From Azonexus sp. (GTDB lineage Bacteria; Pseudomonadota; Gammaproteobacteria; Burkholderiales; Rhodocyclaceae): 64,000 nucleotides of DNA. This document shows, one piece after another, positions 28,845-38,151 of this stretch. Position 1 is the stretch's first letter; every line of letters starts with the position of its first letter. The notes under the pieces were generated by a model. The model ran no database searches and was not told the origin of the DNA. It saw only the letters and a program-made list of their open reading frames with translations. The position numbers were made by a program, and so were the translations under genes. Location: the NCBI RefSeq assembly GCF_030824335.1, contig NZ_JAVBXX010000006.1:1-64000 (forward strand), written 5' to 3'.

Positions 28845-30113
28845 ATGTCTCGCTTGCCATTTACTTCTCTTGCTTATGCGCTGCTTCAGGCGGCGCGCAT
28901 CGATGCCGCCGTTTTCGCCGGGCAGAGCCTGGCCGATGGCCTGATCAGCCGGGTCGACGTGGTCGCCCGGCCGGCTGTCCAGGATCTGGTCTATGGCAGC
29001 CTGCGCGCCCATGGACGGGGCGATTTCTTTCTCTCCCGCCTGCTCGACCGGCCCTTGTCGGTCGATGAAGTACGCGCCTTGTTGCTGGTTGCCATCTATC
29101 GACTGGAAACCCGTCCTGACGCGACGCATACCGTGGTCGATCAGGCGGTTTCAGCCGCCGGTGAGATCGCCAACGGAAAATTCCGCGGGCTGGTCAATGG
29201 CGTGTTGCGCAGCTTTTTGCGCCAGCAGGCTGCGTTGACCGCAGCACTGGCGGCTGATCCGCTGGCCGTGGCCCAGCATCCGGCGTGGTGGCTGAACCGC
29301 CTGCAGGCGGCGTATCCGGCAGACTGGGCGGGAGTCGTCGCAGCCGGCAATCAGGCACCGCCGATGGGCCTGCGGGTCAATCGGCGCCGGGTCAGCCGGG
29401 AAAATTATCTCGAGCAACTGCTGGCCGCCGGCATTGCCGCGCAGCCGGTGGGCGAGGATGGTCTGGCGCTGGCTCAAGCGCAATCGGTGGATCGTTTGCC
29501 CGGCTTTTTCGATGGGCTGGTTTCGGTGCAGGACCCGGGGGCGCAGCGCGCCGCTGAAATCCTCGATCCGGCGCCGGGCAGCCTGGTCCTCGATGCGTGC
29601 GCGGCACCCGGCGGCAAGACGGCGCATCTGCTCGAAAGAGCCGATCTCGATCTGCTGGCGCTCGATCTGAAACCGGCGCGCTGCCGGCGGGTTGAGGACG
29701 GACTGGGCCGCCTGCATCTGAAAGCCCGGGTACGCGCTGCCGACTGCACCCGGCTCGACGACTGGTGGGATGGCAGCCTGTTCGATGCCGTACTGGCCGA
29801 TGTTCCCTGTACCGCCAGCGGCGTCGTGCGGCGCAATCCGGACGCCAAGTGGCTGCGCCGGGAAGACGATATCGCCAGTTTTGCCAGGACGCAGGCACGG
29901 ATTCTCGAGGCGCTCTGGCATGTCGTGCGACCGGGCGGCAAATTGCTTTACGCCACCTGTTCCTTGTTTCCCGAGGAAAATTCGCAACAAATCCAGCGTT
30001 TCCTGAGGTCCGGGACAGCTCAGGGTGAGGCCACTATCGGTCATGAGGAGCAGCTTCTTCCCGATGCGGAGCACGATGGTTTCTACTATTGTCTTCTCGA
30101 AAAGCGTGCTTGA
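28845..30113 (+). CDS. rsmB: 16S rRNA (cytosine967-C5)-methyltransferase
   Basis: The 422-residue protein has an N-terminal NusB-like RNA-binding domain and a C-terminal SAM-dependent methyltransferase. The SAM site is DACAAPGGKTAHLLE, and the two catalytic cysteines lie in DVPCTASGVVRRNPD and YATCSLFPEEN. It methylates C967 of 16S rRNA. It leads a run of plus-strand genes (DUF4390, ntrY, ntrX) with overlapping junctions, as in other betaproteobacteria. Confidence 0.96.
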   Translation: MSRLPFTSLAYALLQAARIDAAVFAGQSLADGLISRVDVVARPAVQDLVYGSLRAHGRGDFFLSRLLDRPLSVDEVRALLLVAIYRLETRPDATHTVVDQAVSAAGEIANGKFRGLVNGVLRSFLRQQAALTAALAADPLAVAQHPAWWLNRLQAAYPADWAGVVAAGNQAPPMGLRVNRRRVSRENYLEQLLAAGIAAQPVGEDGLALAQAQSVDRLPGFFDGLVSVQDPGAQRAAEILDPAPGSLVLDACAAPGGKTAHLLERADLDLLALDLKPARCRRVEDGLGRLHLKARVRAADCTRLDDWWDGSLFDAVLADVPCTASGVVRRNPDAKWLRREDDIASFARTQARILEALWHVVRPGGKLLYATCSLFPEENSQQIQRFLRSGTAQGEATIGHEEQLLPDAEHDGFYYCLLEKRA

Positions 30114-30684
30114 ACGTCTGCGCCGTTGCGTATTACTGCTGGTTTTCCTGCCGGTGCTGGCGTGGACCGCAGAAATCGAAGTATTTGATCCGCAACTCCG
30201 GTTGAGCGACGACGGTTATGTGCTGTCGGCCGATTTTCGTTTTGACCTGAACGCCCGTCTGGAAGAGGCAGTCAACCGGGGCGTCGTGCTGTATTTCATT
30301 GCCGATTTCGAGCTTTCCCGACAGCGCTGGTACTGGCTCGATGAGCAATTGGCCAGCCGCAGCCAGACCTACCGCCTCTCCTATCATGCGCTGACGCGCC
30401 AGTACCGTCTGACGACTGGTGGTTTGCATCAGTCCTTCGACACACTGGGGGAAGCGTTGCGCGTATTGCGCCGCTTGCGTAACTGGCTGGTGATTGAAAA
30501 GGACAGCAAGAACATGGTGCCGGGGGAGAGCTATCAGGCTGCCGTCCGTCTGCGCCTCGACTTGAATCAGTTGCCCCGGCCATTCCAGATCAGTGCCTTG
30601 GGCAACAAGGAGTGGAGTTTGGCCGCCGACTGGAAAAGCTGGTCGGCAACCCTGCCATCCAGCGCACCAGTGGAGGACAAGTGA
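30076..30684 (+). CDS. DUF4390 membrane-anchored protein
   Basis: The product (202 residues from ATG 30076) has a hydrophobic anchor or signal (RRCVLLLVFLPVLAWTAE) followed by a periplasmic DUF4390 domain: FRFDLNARLEEAVNRGVVLYF, RYWLDEQ-like WYWLDEQLASRSQTYRLSYHALTRQY, and LRRLRNWLV. The family sits almost always between rsmB and ntrY; its function is unknown but likely tied to NtrYX signalling. GGAG precedes the ATG at 30076, inside the end of rsmB; a GTG at 30106 is an alternative start. Confidence 0.85.
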   Translation: MVSTIVFSKSVLERLRRCVLLLVFLPVLAWTAEIEVFDPQLRLSDDGYVLSADFRFDLNARLEEAVNRGVVLYFIADFELSRQRWYWLDEQLASRSQTYRLSYHALTRQYRLTTGGLHQSFDTLGEALRVLRRLRNWLVIEKDSKNMVPGESYQAAVRLRLDLNQLPRPFQISALGNKEWSLAADWKSWSATLPSSAPVEDK

Positions 30685-32837
30685 AGCGCTTCGTTGCCGC
30701 AGGGGGGGCGTTGGCCGCAGCTATTGGCGGCATACTCTGGTTCCTGTTGCTGATGGCGACGGCGGCGGATACGGTCGTCTTCTCGCGTAACTATCCTTTG
30801 CTGATCGCGCTCAATATTGTGCTTGCTCTGGCCATGCTGGCCCTGGTCGGCTGGCAGTTGCGTTCCTTGTGGCACGATTATCGGGCGCAGGTGTTCGGGG
30901 CACGACTCAAATTGCGTCTGATGCTGATGTTCGGTGTCATTGCCGTTTTGCCGGGCGCGCTGGTCTATGGTGTCTCGGTGCAGTTCGTTACGCGCTCAAT
31001 CGAAAGCTGGTTTGACGTGCGGGTGGAAAAAGCCCTGGAGTCCGGCTTGCATCTCGGGCGTTCGGCACTTGATTCGCTGCTTGCCGATCTGACCCTGAAA
31101 GCACGCGACATGGCCAGCGAATTGTCCGATGTGGGCGAACCCTCGCGGCGTTCCGTGCTGTTCCGTTTGCGTGAGGACAAGGTGGTTGATACGGCGGCCT
31201 TGTTCTCGGTGAACGGGCAACTGCTTTCCAGTGCTACCGGCGACCTGGGCAAACTGCTGCCGGAGTTGCCGACGCAAGGCCAATTGAAGCAGGCACGCAG
31301 TTCGCAAGGTTTGAGCGGTGTCGAAGGTGAAGGTGAGTCGCTTTTCCTGCGCGTGCTGGTGCCGGTAACACCACGCGCCATGTTCGAGGAGCCGCGTATC
31401 CTGCAATTGACGCAGGTGGTGCCGGCCACGCTGGCACTGGATGCCGAGGCGGTGCAGGCGGTGTATCGCGATTACCAGGAGTTGCAACTGGCGCGCCACG
31501 GCCTGACCCGGATTTACGCCCTGACCTTGACCTTGACCGTACTGGTTGCGCTGTTCAGCGCTTTTGCCCTGGCTTATCTGATGGCCCGCCGGCTGGTCGC
31601 TCCACTCTACATTCTGGCCGAAGGGACACAAGCCGTGGCGGATGGCGACTTCTCCCAGCGCCAGGCCATTTACAGTGGTGACGAACTTGGCGTACTGACC
31701 CAGTCGTTCAACCGGATGACTCGCCAACTGGACGATGCCCGGCGCGAGACGGATCGGCATCGCACCGAACTGGAGTCGGCCCGGGCTTATCTGGAATCCA
31801 TTCTGGCCAATTTGTCGGCTGGGGTGCTGGTATTCGACCGCAAGTTTGTGTTGCGTACGGTCAACGAGGGCGCATTGACCATTCTGGAAGACGATTTTTC
31901 CGAATTGATTGGTGCCGTACCGGAAAGTTGGCCGCGTCAGCAGGTGCTGGGGGCTTTCATCCGGCAAAATTTCGCCGCGACGGAAGAGCCGGAATGGCAG
32001 GCGCAACTTGAACTGGAGCGGCCGAACGGGATGCCCCAAGTGCTGCTGCTGCGTGCCACCCGGTTGCCGGAAGCGAGCGGTGGTGGCGACGTCGTGGTAT
32101 TCGACGATGTGACCCGCCTGATTGCCGGACAACGTAGCGCGGCCTGGGGGGAAGTGGCCCGGCGGCTGGCGCATGAGATCAAGAACCCGCTGACGCCGAT
32201 CCAGCTTTCGGCTGAACGTTTGCAACACAAACTGGCTTGCAAGCTGGCCAATGGCGACGCCGAGATGCTGGCGCGCGGCACGCAGACCATCATCAATCAG
32301 GTGCAGGCGATGAAGCGCATGGTCGATGATTTTCGCGATTATGCCCGGATGCCGGCGCCTGAAGCCGTGCCGCTGGATTTGAACGCTTTGCTCGGCGAAG
32401 TGCTGGGCTTGTACGAAAGCTCTTCTGCCCGTATCGATGTCCACTTTGGTGAAGCCCTGCCGTTGGTACTCGGTGATGCAACCCAGTTGCGCCAAGTCAT
32501 TCACAATTTGTTGCGCAATGCCGAAGATGCCCTGGAAGGGCGCCAGGAGGCTCATATCGAGATTGCCACCGATCTTTGCGGGCGTTGCGCTCGCTTGCGC
32601 ATCGCCGATAATGGCCCCGGCTTTCCGGTTGAACTATTGCCGCGAATTTTTGAACCTTATGTCACTACCAAGGCCCGGGGAACAGGGCTGGGACTGCCTA
32701 TCGTCAAGAAAATTGTCGATGAACACCAGGGCAGGATAGAAATCAGCAATGCTCCCGATGGCGGCGCCCAGATCGATATTCGTCTGCCGCTGGTCAGGGA
32801 GAAGGAGGCCAAACATGGCAATCATTCTGGTCGTTGA
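30681..32837 (+). CDS. ntrY: Sensor histidine kinase NtrY
   Basis: The 718-residue kinase has membrane helices near residues 8-30, 40-62, 85-105 and about 285-310, a periplasmic loop between the last pair, HAMP, PAS, HisKA (ARRLAHEIKNPLTPIQLSAERL) and HATPase (TTKARGTGLGLPIVKKIV). NtrY senses a redox or nitrogen-related signal in several proteobacteria and phosphorylates NtrX. The GTG start follows GGAGGACAA and overlaps the DUF4390 stop (GTGA); an upstream ATG in the same frame lacks support. It overlaps the ntrX start by 23 bases. Confidence 0.94.
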   Translation: MKRFVAAGGALAAAIGGILWFLLLMATAADTVVFSRNYPLLIALNIVLALAMLALVGWQLRSLWHDYRAQVFGARLKLRLMLMFGVIAVLPGALVYGVSVQFVTRSIESWFDVRVEKALESGLHLGRSALDSLLADLTLKARDMASELSDVGEPSRRSVLFRLREDKVVDTAALFSVNGQLLSSATGDLGKLLPELPTQGQLKQARSSQGLSGVEGEGESLFLRVLVPVTPRAMFEEPRILQLTQVVPATLALDAEAVQAVYRDYQELQLARHGLTRIYALTLTLTVLVALFSAFALAYLMARRLVAPLYILAEGTQAVADGDFSQRQAIYSGDELGVLTQSFNRMTRQLDDARRETDRHRTELESARAYLESILANLSAGVLVFDRKFVLRTVNEGALTILEDDFSELIGAVPESWPRQQVLGAFIRQNFAATEEPEWQAQLELERPNGMPQVLLLRATRLPEASGGGDVVVFDDVTRLIAGQRSAAWGEVARRLAHEIKNPLTPIQLSAERLQHKLACKLANGDAEMLARGTQTIINQVQAMKRMVDDFRDYARMPAPEAVPLDLNALLGEVLGLYESSSARIDVHFGEALPLVLGDATQLRQVIHNLLRNAEDALEGRQEAHIEIATDLCGRCARLRIADNGPGFPVELLPRIFEPYVTTKARGTGLGLPIVKKIVDEHQGRIEISNAPDGGAQIDIRLPLVREKEAKHGNHSGR

Positions 32838-34080
32838 TGACGAAGTCGGCATCCGCGAACTGCTTTCGGAAATTCTCATCGACGAAGGCTACGACGTTCG
32901 GCTGGCCGAAAATGCAACAGCAGCCCGCAAGGTGCGCAATGAGTTGCGCCCGGATCTGGTTCTGCTCGATATCTGGATGCCCGACACCGATGGCATTTCC
33001 TTGTTGAAGGAGTGGCACGCTGGGGGGCATCTGAACATGCCGGTGGTCATGATGTCCGGTCATGGGACGATCGATACGGCGGTTGAAGCGACGCGTTTTG
33101 GGGCTTTTGATTTTCTCGAGAAGCCGATTGCGCTGCAAAAGCTGCTGAGTACGGTGCAGAAGGCGCTCAAACACGATGCGCCACCGGTACGCGCGGCTCT
33201 GACGCTGGATGCTTTTTCCCGCCTGGCATTCGTCAAGGAGTTTCGCCGCCGGCTCGATCAATCAGCGGCCAAGACTTCCGTTTTGCTGATCAAGGGGGCG
33301 ACCGGCGGAATGGCGGAAATTGCCGCTCGCACCTTGTTGGCACCACGTGCGCCGTGGCTTGACTTGTCGACCACGAGCAGTGCCTTGACGCAGGATGCGC
33401 TGGAAAAAATCAGTGGCGGGATACTGTTCGTTCCTGATCTGGCCGTACTGGGCAAGATGCAGCAGATGAATCTGGCTTTTGCGGTCGACCGGGCAGAAAA
33501 GCTGAATTTGCAACTGGTCGTGGCAAGCGCCACCGCCTTTGCTGACCTGGCCGAACATGGCTGGGACAGCAAGTTGCTTGCCCGTCTGGGTGAAATCTGG
33601 GTAGCCATGCCAGCCTTGGCTACCCATGTCGATGATCTGCCGGAAATCGCGGTACTGTTGCTGAGCAATTTTGTCGAACGCGGCGAAGTCCCGGTCCGCC
33701 GGTTTTCAACGGCTGCGCTGAATGTATTGCGCACGTTGAACTGGAAGAAGCATGTCGAAACCAGCTGGAACATCCTTTACGGATTAGTCCGCAATCTGGC
33801 ACTGACAGCGCTTGAAGAAGAGATTAGCGCCGATGACGTGGTGCGGGTCATGCCGCCGGAAATCGAGGATGAGCGCCGGGAGCAGTCGTTTCAGCCTTTG
33901 TTCGAACAACCGTTGCGGGAGGCGCGCGACGCGTTCGAGAAGTTGTATTTCGAGCATCATCTGCGTCGTGAAGGGGGAAACATGACCCGTCTGGCCGAGC
34001 GCTCCGGGTTGGAACGGACGCATTTGTACCGCAAGTTGAAGCAGCTTGATATCAGACTCGGCAAACGTAACGAAGAATAA
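32815..34080 (+). CDS. ntrX: Response regulator NtrX with degenerate AAA+ domain
   Basis: The 421-residue regulator has an intact receiver (VDDE, Asp in LVLLDIWMPDTDG, Lys in LEKPI), a central region where an NtrC-type ATPase would sit, and a C-terminal Fis-type HTH (MTRLAERSGLERTHLYRKLKQL). The central region lacks a real Walker A (GATGGMAEIA instead of GESGTGKE) and has no GAFTGA loop, so it cannot be a normal sigma-54 activator. It probably acts as a phosphorylation-controlled DNA binder. Similar loss is known from memory in Neisseria NtrX. GGAGG precedes the ATG. Confidence 0.92.
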   Translation: MAIILVVDDEVGIRELLSEILIDEGYDVRLAENATAARKVRNELRPDLVLLDIWMPDTDGISLLKEWHAGGHLNMPVVMMSGHGTIDTAVEATRFGAFDFLEKPIALQKLLSTVQKALKHDAPPVRAALTLDAFSRLAFVKEFRRRLDQSAAKTSVLLIKGATGGMAEIAARTLLAPRAPWLDLSTTSSALTQDALEKISGGILFVPDLAVLGKMQQMNLAFAVDRAEKLNLQLVVASATAFADLAEHGWDSKLLARLGEIWVAMPALATHVDDLPEIAVLLLSNFVERGEVPVRRFSTAALNVLRTLNWKKHVETSWNILYGLVRNLALTALEEEISADDVVRVMPPEIEDERREQSFQPLFEQPLREARDAFEKLYFEHHLRREGGNMTRLAERSGLERTHLYRKLKQLDIRLGKRNEE

Positions 34081-34101
34081 GTCGGCAAGCGGGGGGAAAA
34101 C

Positions 34102-35535
34102 ATGAAAATCATCATTCTGGGTGCCGGTCAGGTAGGCGCCAGTGTGGCCGAGGGCTTGGTGTCCGAGGAAAACGACATCACCATCGTTGATCGCGATGGG
34201 GCTCGACTGGCACAACTGCAGGATCGTCTGGATTTGCGTACGGTGGTTGGCGATGCGGCAACGCCTACGGTCTTGCGGCAAGCCGGAGCGGAAGATGCCG
34301 ATATGCTGATCGCCGTGACGCAAAGCGACCAGTCCAATCTGGTTGCCTGCAAGCTGGCGCAGACCGTCTTCAACGTGCCAACCCGGATCGCTCGGCTGCG
34401 TTCGCGGGATTTCCTGGAGGATGAAGTGCTGCTGTCGACGGATAACTTCGCCGTCGATTTTGCGCTTTGCCCGGAACAGGTGATCACCGACTATATCCGG
34501 CGCCTGATCGAATTCCCGCGTGCCCTGCAGGTACTCAATTTCGCCCGTGGCCGGGTTTGCCTGGTTGCCGTGCGGGCTTATGAGGGGGGGTTGCTGGTCG
34601 GCAAGCCGATCAAGGAAATGCGCGATTATTTGCCGCCGGAGATCGATGCCCGCATTGCCGCCATTTTTCGCGACAATCAGCCGGTAGCTCCGGAAGGTGA
34701 GACGGTTATCAAGAGTGGCGACGAAGTCTTCTTGCTGGCGGCGGCCGAGAATATTCATACCGTGCTCAGCCAGTTGCGCCGGATGACCAGCCGCGTCGAA
34801 CGCATCATGATTGCCGGTGGGGGAAATATCGGCCTTCGTCTGGCCAAGGCGCTGGAGGGGCACTACGAAGTCAAGCTGATCGAAGGTTTGCGGCCGCGAG
34901 CCGAGTTGCTGGCCAACGAGCTGAACGACACGCTCGTGCTGTACGGCGATGCCACCGACGAAGAGTTGCTGGAGCAGGAAAATATTGGCGAGATGGATCT
35001 TTTTCTCGCCGTGACCAATGATGATGAAGACAACATCATGGCCGGCAGTCTGGCCAAGCGTCTGGGTTGCAAGCGCGTGGTTGCGCTGGTCAACCGGCGG
35101 GCTTATGCCGAGATGATCGAGGGTGGGCCGATCGATATCGGTATTTCACCGGCACAGATTTCCATTGGGACCTTGTTGGCCTACGTCCGTCAGGGCGATG
35201 TGGCCGAGGTCCATTCCTTGCGACGCGGTGCTGCCGAGGCACTGGAAATCGTCGCACACGGTGATCGCAACACGTCCAAGGTCGTCGGTCGGCGAATCGA
35301 TGAAGTTGATTGGCCGAAAGGGGTCACCGTGGCGGCCATGGTGCGCAACTTCGAGCAACCCATCGTGATCGGTCAAACCGACGATTGGACGGCGATTACC
35401 CGCTATGGCGAGGTGGTTATTGCGCACCACGATACGGTGATTGAAGCCGGCGACCACGTGATTATTTTCTGTACCCGCAAGAAGCTGGTGAAGAAAGTCG
35501 AAAAATTGTTCCAGGTGGGCTTCCACTTCCTCTGA
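34102..35535 (+). CDS. trkA: Trk potassium uptake regulatory protein TrkA
   Basis: The 477-residue cytoplasmic protein has two RCK units. The first NAD-binding fold starts IILGAGQVGASVAEGL (residue 2 on) and the second IMIAGGGNIGLRLAKAL near residue 233; each is followed by a TrkA_C domain. It gates the TrkH channel in response to nucleotides. It lies 21 bases after ntrX and 10 bases before trkH, so potassium uptake may share regulation with NtrYX. Confidence 0.97.
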   Translation: MKIIILGAGQVGASVAEGLVSEENDITIVDRDGARLAQLQDRLDLRTVVGDAATPTVLRQAGAEDADMLIAVTQSDQSNLVACKLAQTVFNVPTRIARLRSRDFLEDEVLLSTDNFAVDFALCPEQVITDYIRRLIEFPRALQVLNFARGRVCLVAVRAYEGGLLVGKPIKEMRDYLPPEIDARIAAIFRDNQPVAPEGETVIKSGDEVFLLAAAENIHTVLSQLRRMTSRVERIMIAGGGNIGLRLAKALEGHYEVKLIEGLRPRAELLANELNDTLVLYGDATDEELLEQENIGEMDLFLAVTNDDEDNIMAGSLAKRLGCKRVVALVNRRAYAEMIEGGPIDIGISPAQISIGTLLAYVRQGDVAEVHSLRRGAAEALEIVAHGDRNTSKVVGRRIDEVDWPKGVTVAAMVRNFEQPIVIGQTDDWTAITRYGEVVIAHHDTVIEAGDHVIIFCTRKKLVKKVEKLFQVGFHFL

Positions 35536-35545
35536 GAGACTGCCC

Positions 35546-37000
35546 GTGACGCGTTTTGCTCCTGTTTATCGCGCCTTGGGCATGATACTCATGCTGTTCG
35601 GCCTGACCATTCTGGCGCCGCTGTTGGTTTCCCACGCCACCAACGATGGTGCGCAGCGGGTGTACGACGAGGTTTTCCTGTTGACCATCCTGTGCGGTGC
35701 CTTTCTCTGGTATCGCTACCGTCACCTGCAGCGCGATCTCAACGTACGCGACGGTTTCCTGCTCGTGGTGCTGGTATGGACGGTCTTGCCGGCATTTTCC
35801 GCATTGCCGTTCATGATTCATCTCGGCATGTCGCATACGGATGCCTATTTCGAAGCGGTATCGGCGTTGACCGCAAGCGGCGCAACTGTCATGTCCGGCC
35901 TTGATCATTTGCCCGAATCGATCAATTTGTGGCGTCACCTGATGCAATGGCTGGGCGGTATGGGCTTGATCGTGCTGGTCGTCGCCATTCTTCCCATGCT
36001 TGGCATCGGTGGGCGCCAGATGCTGCAGACCGAAGTGCCGGGGCCGATGAAGGACAACCGGATCACGCCCCGCGTCACTGAAACGGCAAAAGGTCTCTGG
36101 CTGATTTACGTGCTGATGACGCTGGCTTGCATGCTGGCTTATCGCTGGGCTGGCATGGGCTGGTTCGATGCGGTTTGCCATGCCTTTTCGACCTTGTCGC
36201 TGGGGGGCTTTTCGACCCACGACATGAGCCTGGGTTATTTCAATTCGCCGCTCATCGAGTGGATCTGCATCATTTTCATGCTGTTTTCCGGCATTAATTA
36301 CGCCACGCATTTTCTTGCCCTCAGTGGCCGGTCGATCCTGGTCTATGGTCGCGATCCGGAGGCGGGCTGGTTTGTCGGCGCGTTGTTGCTCAGTGTTTTC
36401 GTGTTGGCCAATTATCTGTGGAAGGAGGGGATGTTCCACGACATGGACAACGCTTTCCGCTACACCTTGTTCAACGTCATTTCGGTCGCAACCACGACAG
36501 GTTACTCGACCACCGATTACGGACAATGGCCGATGTTTGCCGGTCTGTGGATGCTGTTCCTGTGCAGTTTCTCGACCAGCGCGGGGTCGACCGGCGGTGG
36601 CATCAAGATGATGCGGGCGCTGTTGCTCTACAAGCAGGTGTATCGCGAACTGGTTCGTGCCATGCACCCGGCGGCCGTGTACAACGTCCGTCTTGGCGGA
36701 CAGACGGCCCCACAATCTGTCCTTTTCGCGGTGCTGGCCTTTGCTTTCGTCTATATGGTCAGCATCGTCACGATGACCTTGCTGCTGGCATTCACCGGAC
36801 TCGATATCGTGACTGCCTTCAGTGCCGTCGTGGCCAGCGTCAATAACACGGGCCCCGGACTGGGCCTGGTTGGGCCATCGACCACGTTTGCTGTCCTGGA
36901 GGATTTTCAGACCTGGATCTGCACTTTCGCGATGTTGCTTGGCCGACTGGAGATTTTTACCCTGCTGGTCGTGTTGACCCCGGCATTCTGGCGTAAATAA
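35546..37000 (+). CDS. trkH: Trk potassium transporter, TrkH
   Basis: The 484-residue membrane protein has the four pore-loop repeats of the Trk/Ktr channel: SALTASGATVMSGL, FSTLSLGGFSTHDMS, SVATTTGYSTTDY and SVNNTGPGLGLVG. These selectivity segments conduct potassium under TrkA control. It starts with GTG 10 bases after trkA. It is followed 14 bases later by the end of a convergent small secreted protein gene. Confidence 0.97.
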   Translation: MTRFAPVYRALGMILMLFGLTILAPLLVSHATNDGAQRVYDEVFLLTILCGAFLWYRYRHLQRDLNVRDGFLLVVLVWTVLPAFSALPFMIHLGMSHTDAYFEAVSALTASGATVMSGLDHLPESINLWRHLMQWLGGMGLIVLVVAILPMLGIGGRQMLQTEVPGPMKDNRITPRVTETAKGLWLIYVLMTLACMLAYRWAGMGWFDAVCHAFSTLSLGGFSTHDMSLGYFNSPLIEWICIIFMLFSGINYATHFLALSGRSILVYGRDPEAGWFVGALLLSVFVLANYLWKEGMFHDMDNAFRYTLFNVISVATTTGYSTTDYGQWPMFAGLWMLFLCSFSTSAGSTGGGIKMMRALLLYKQVYRELVRAMHPAAVYNVRLGGQTAPQSVLFAVLAFAFVYMVSIVTMTLLLAFTGLDIVTAFSAVVASVNNTGPGLGLVGPSTTFAVLEDFQTWICTFAMLLGRLEIFTLLVVLTPAFWRK

Positions 37001-37014
37001 ACCGCAGCCATCAA

Positions 37015-37482
37015 TCAAAGTAGTACGTCATTGACCTTCAGAACGCGCCGTCCATCTTCGCTGGTGACGCAAGTCAGGGTTTTTTCCCCGTTATAGGCCC
37101 CATAGCTGTTTTTGCCGTTGACCGGCACGTAAAAGTTTCTGACGCCGACAACACGATAACCAATCGCCAGCGTCGTCATTTCTCCGCCGGTGACATTGCC
37201 GATCAGCAGGCTCGTTGGGTCCTTCCACTGTTGCGATGCCGGGGCGACTGTCTTGCATAACGACTTCCCGTGCTCTATCGGGTTGCTGCTGGTGCTTTCC
37301 ACGCTGCGCTTGCTCGTATCGGCGACCGGTTTGGGATCGCTCGAAGTGCTACGTTCAGGACAGCGGGCTTCCTGCTGAACGACTTGGCCATTGATGTAAC
37401 AGCGGTGCATTCCCTGCGCTACGGCTACCGATGACATGAGCAGGCTGGCACAAGATAAAAGTAGTTTCTGTCTTTTTTTCAT
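37015..37482 (-). CDS. Hypothetical secreted protein
   Basis: The 155-residue product has a signal peptide (MKKRQKLLLSCASLLMSSVAVA) and a mature part starting with a short Cys-containing strand (MHRCYINGQVVQQEARCPE) that resembles the DUF4124-type N-terminus of small periplasmic proteins. A Ser/Thr-rich linker and a beta-rich C-terminal region with two more cysteines follow; disulfides are plausible. The ATG at 37482 is chosen because the signal peptide starts there; the upstream 30 residues look non-coding. It follows another small secreted protein gene on the same strand. Confidence 0.75.
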   Translation of the reverse strand: MKKRQKLLLSCASLLMSSVAVAQGMHRCYINGQVVQQEARCPERSTSSDPKPVADTSKRSVESTSSNPIEHGKSLCKTVAPASQQWKDPTSLLIGNVTGGEMTTLAIGYRVVGVRNFYVPVNGKNSYGAYNGEKTLTCVTSEDGRRVLKVNDVLL

Positions 37483-37587
37483 GATGATGCTCAGGGGCAG
37501 ACCACGGTTTCCCTTTTCATGGTCTGCCCAGTTTCTGATTGCTGCCCAGCCTGTATCGCCAATATTGGCCAATGAGGCTGCCGTTGC

Positions 37588-37941
37588 TTATTCTGAATCG
37601 GCCGATACCTCACCGGTTTTCCGGTTGTAGCGCAGGGTGATCTTGTCCAGTTCGCAGAGGTCGAAGTCTTCCCATTCGACTTCGGATTCGTCGTCGGTGA
37701 ACACGACCTTGATGTCCTGCATGCAGTTCTTGGTGTCGCCGAATTTGAATTTGCGCGACGCTGCATTGGGCAATTGCTTGCTGCCCAGACGGTCCTTGCC
37801 CCACTGACTGCGATTGGCTGGCGAGATATAGACCTCTTCGATGGTGTATCCCGTCCGGTTGACCAGCGTGAAATCCGCATCTGCAGCAAAGGCGGAGGTG
37901 CAAAGGGTCAAAGAACCCAGAAAAATGATTTTTTTGAACAT
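37588..37941 (-). CDS. Small hypothetical secreted protein
   Basis: The 117-residue product has a signal peptide (MFKKIIFLGSLTLCTSAFA) and a beta-sandwich-like mature domain: FTLVNRTGYTIEEVYISPAN, SQWGKDRLGSKQL, and CMQDIKVVFTDDE with WEDFDLCELDKITLRY. This pattern recurs in small periplasmic proteins of betaproteobacteria of unknown role. Two cysteines could pair. The ATG at 37941 is internal to a long open frame that runs into the hemE leader and is the only start with a signal peptide. It is divergent from hemE. Confidence 0.78.
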   Translation of the reverse strand: MFKKIIFLGSLTLCTSAFAADADFTLVNRTGYTIEEVYISPANRSQWGKDRLGSKQLPNAASRKFKFGDTKNCMQDIKVVFTDDESEVEWEDFDLCELDKITLRYNRKTGEVSADSE

Positions 37942-38151
37942 GAGTGGCGACCTTGAAAGAACGTGGGGTATGGAATTTTCATGCACAAACTGCATAAGAG
38001 CAGTATATGAGCATGCTGAATTCTGGGTTCTGGTGGATGAATTGGCAAGCAGCTTGATCTGCCGGGTAATCCTGTCGCTATCGCAAAGCTGCTGACCGCG
38101 CTGCCGGAAAGGCGGATAATCCGGTTTTTCCGATTTCTGGTGGAGTAGACC

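Noticed and set aside
30996..32555. A 519-residue minus-strand frame inside ntrY
   Set aside because: Antisense shadow of a clear NtrY kinase with conserved motifs in the other frame.
35455..35466. A CACGTG-containing sequence in trkA as another parS site
   Set aside because: Only the central hexamer matches; the flanking GTT/AAC arms are absent. The same holds for CACGTG at about 25451 and CCACGTGC at about 33343.
35462..37018. A 518-residue minus-strand frame across trkH
   Set aside because: Shadow of trkH; rich in His/Gln as antisense of membrane-protein codons and without domain content.
38108..38136. CGGATAATCCG followed by GTTTTT ahead of hemE as a terminator
   Set aside because: The stem is only five base pairs and lies in the hemE leader on the coding strand, so it is unlikely to terminate.
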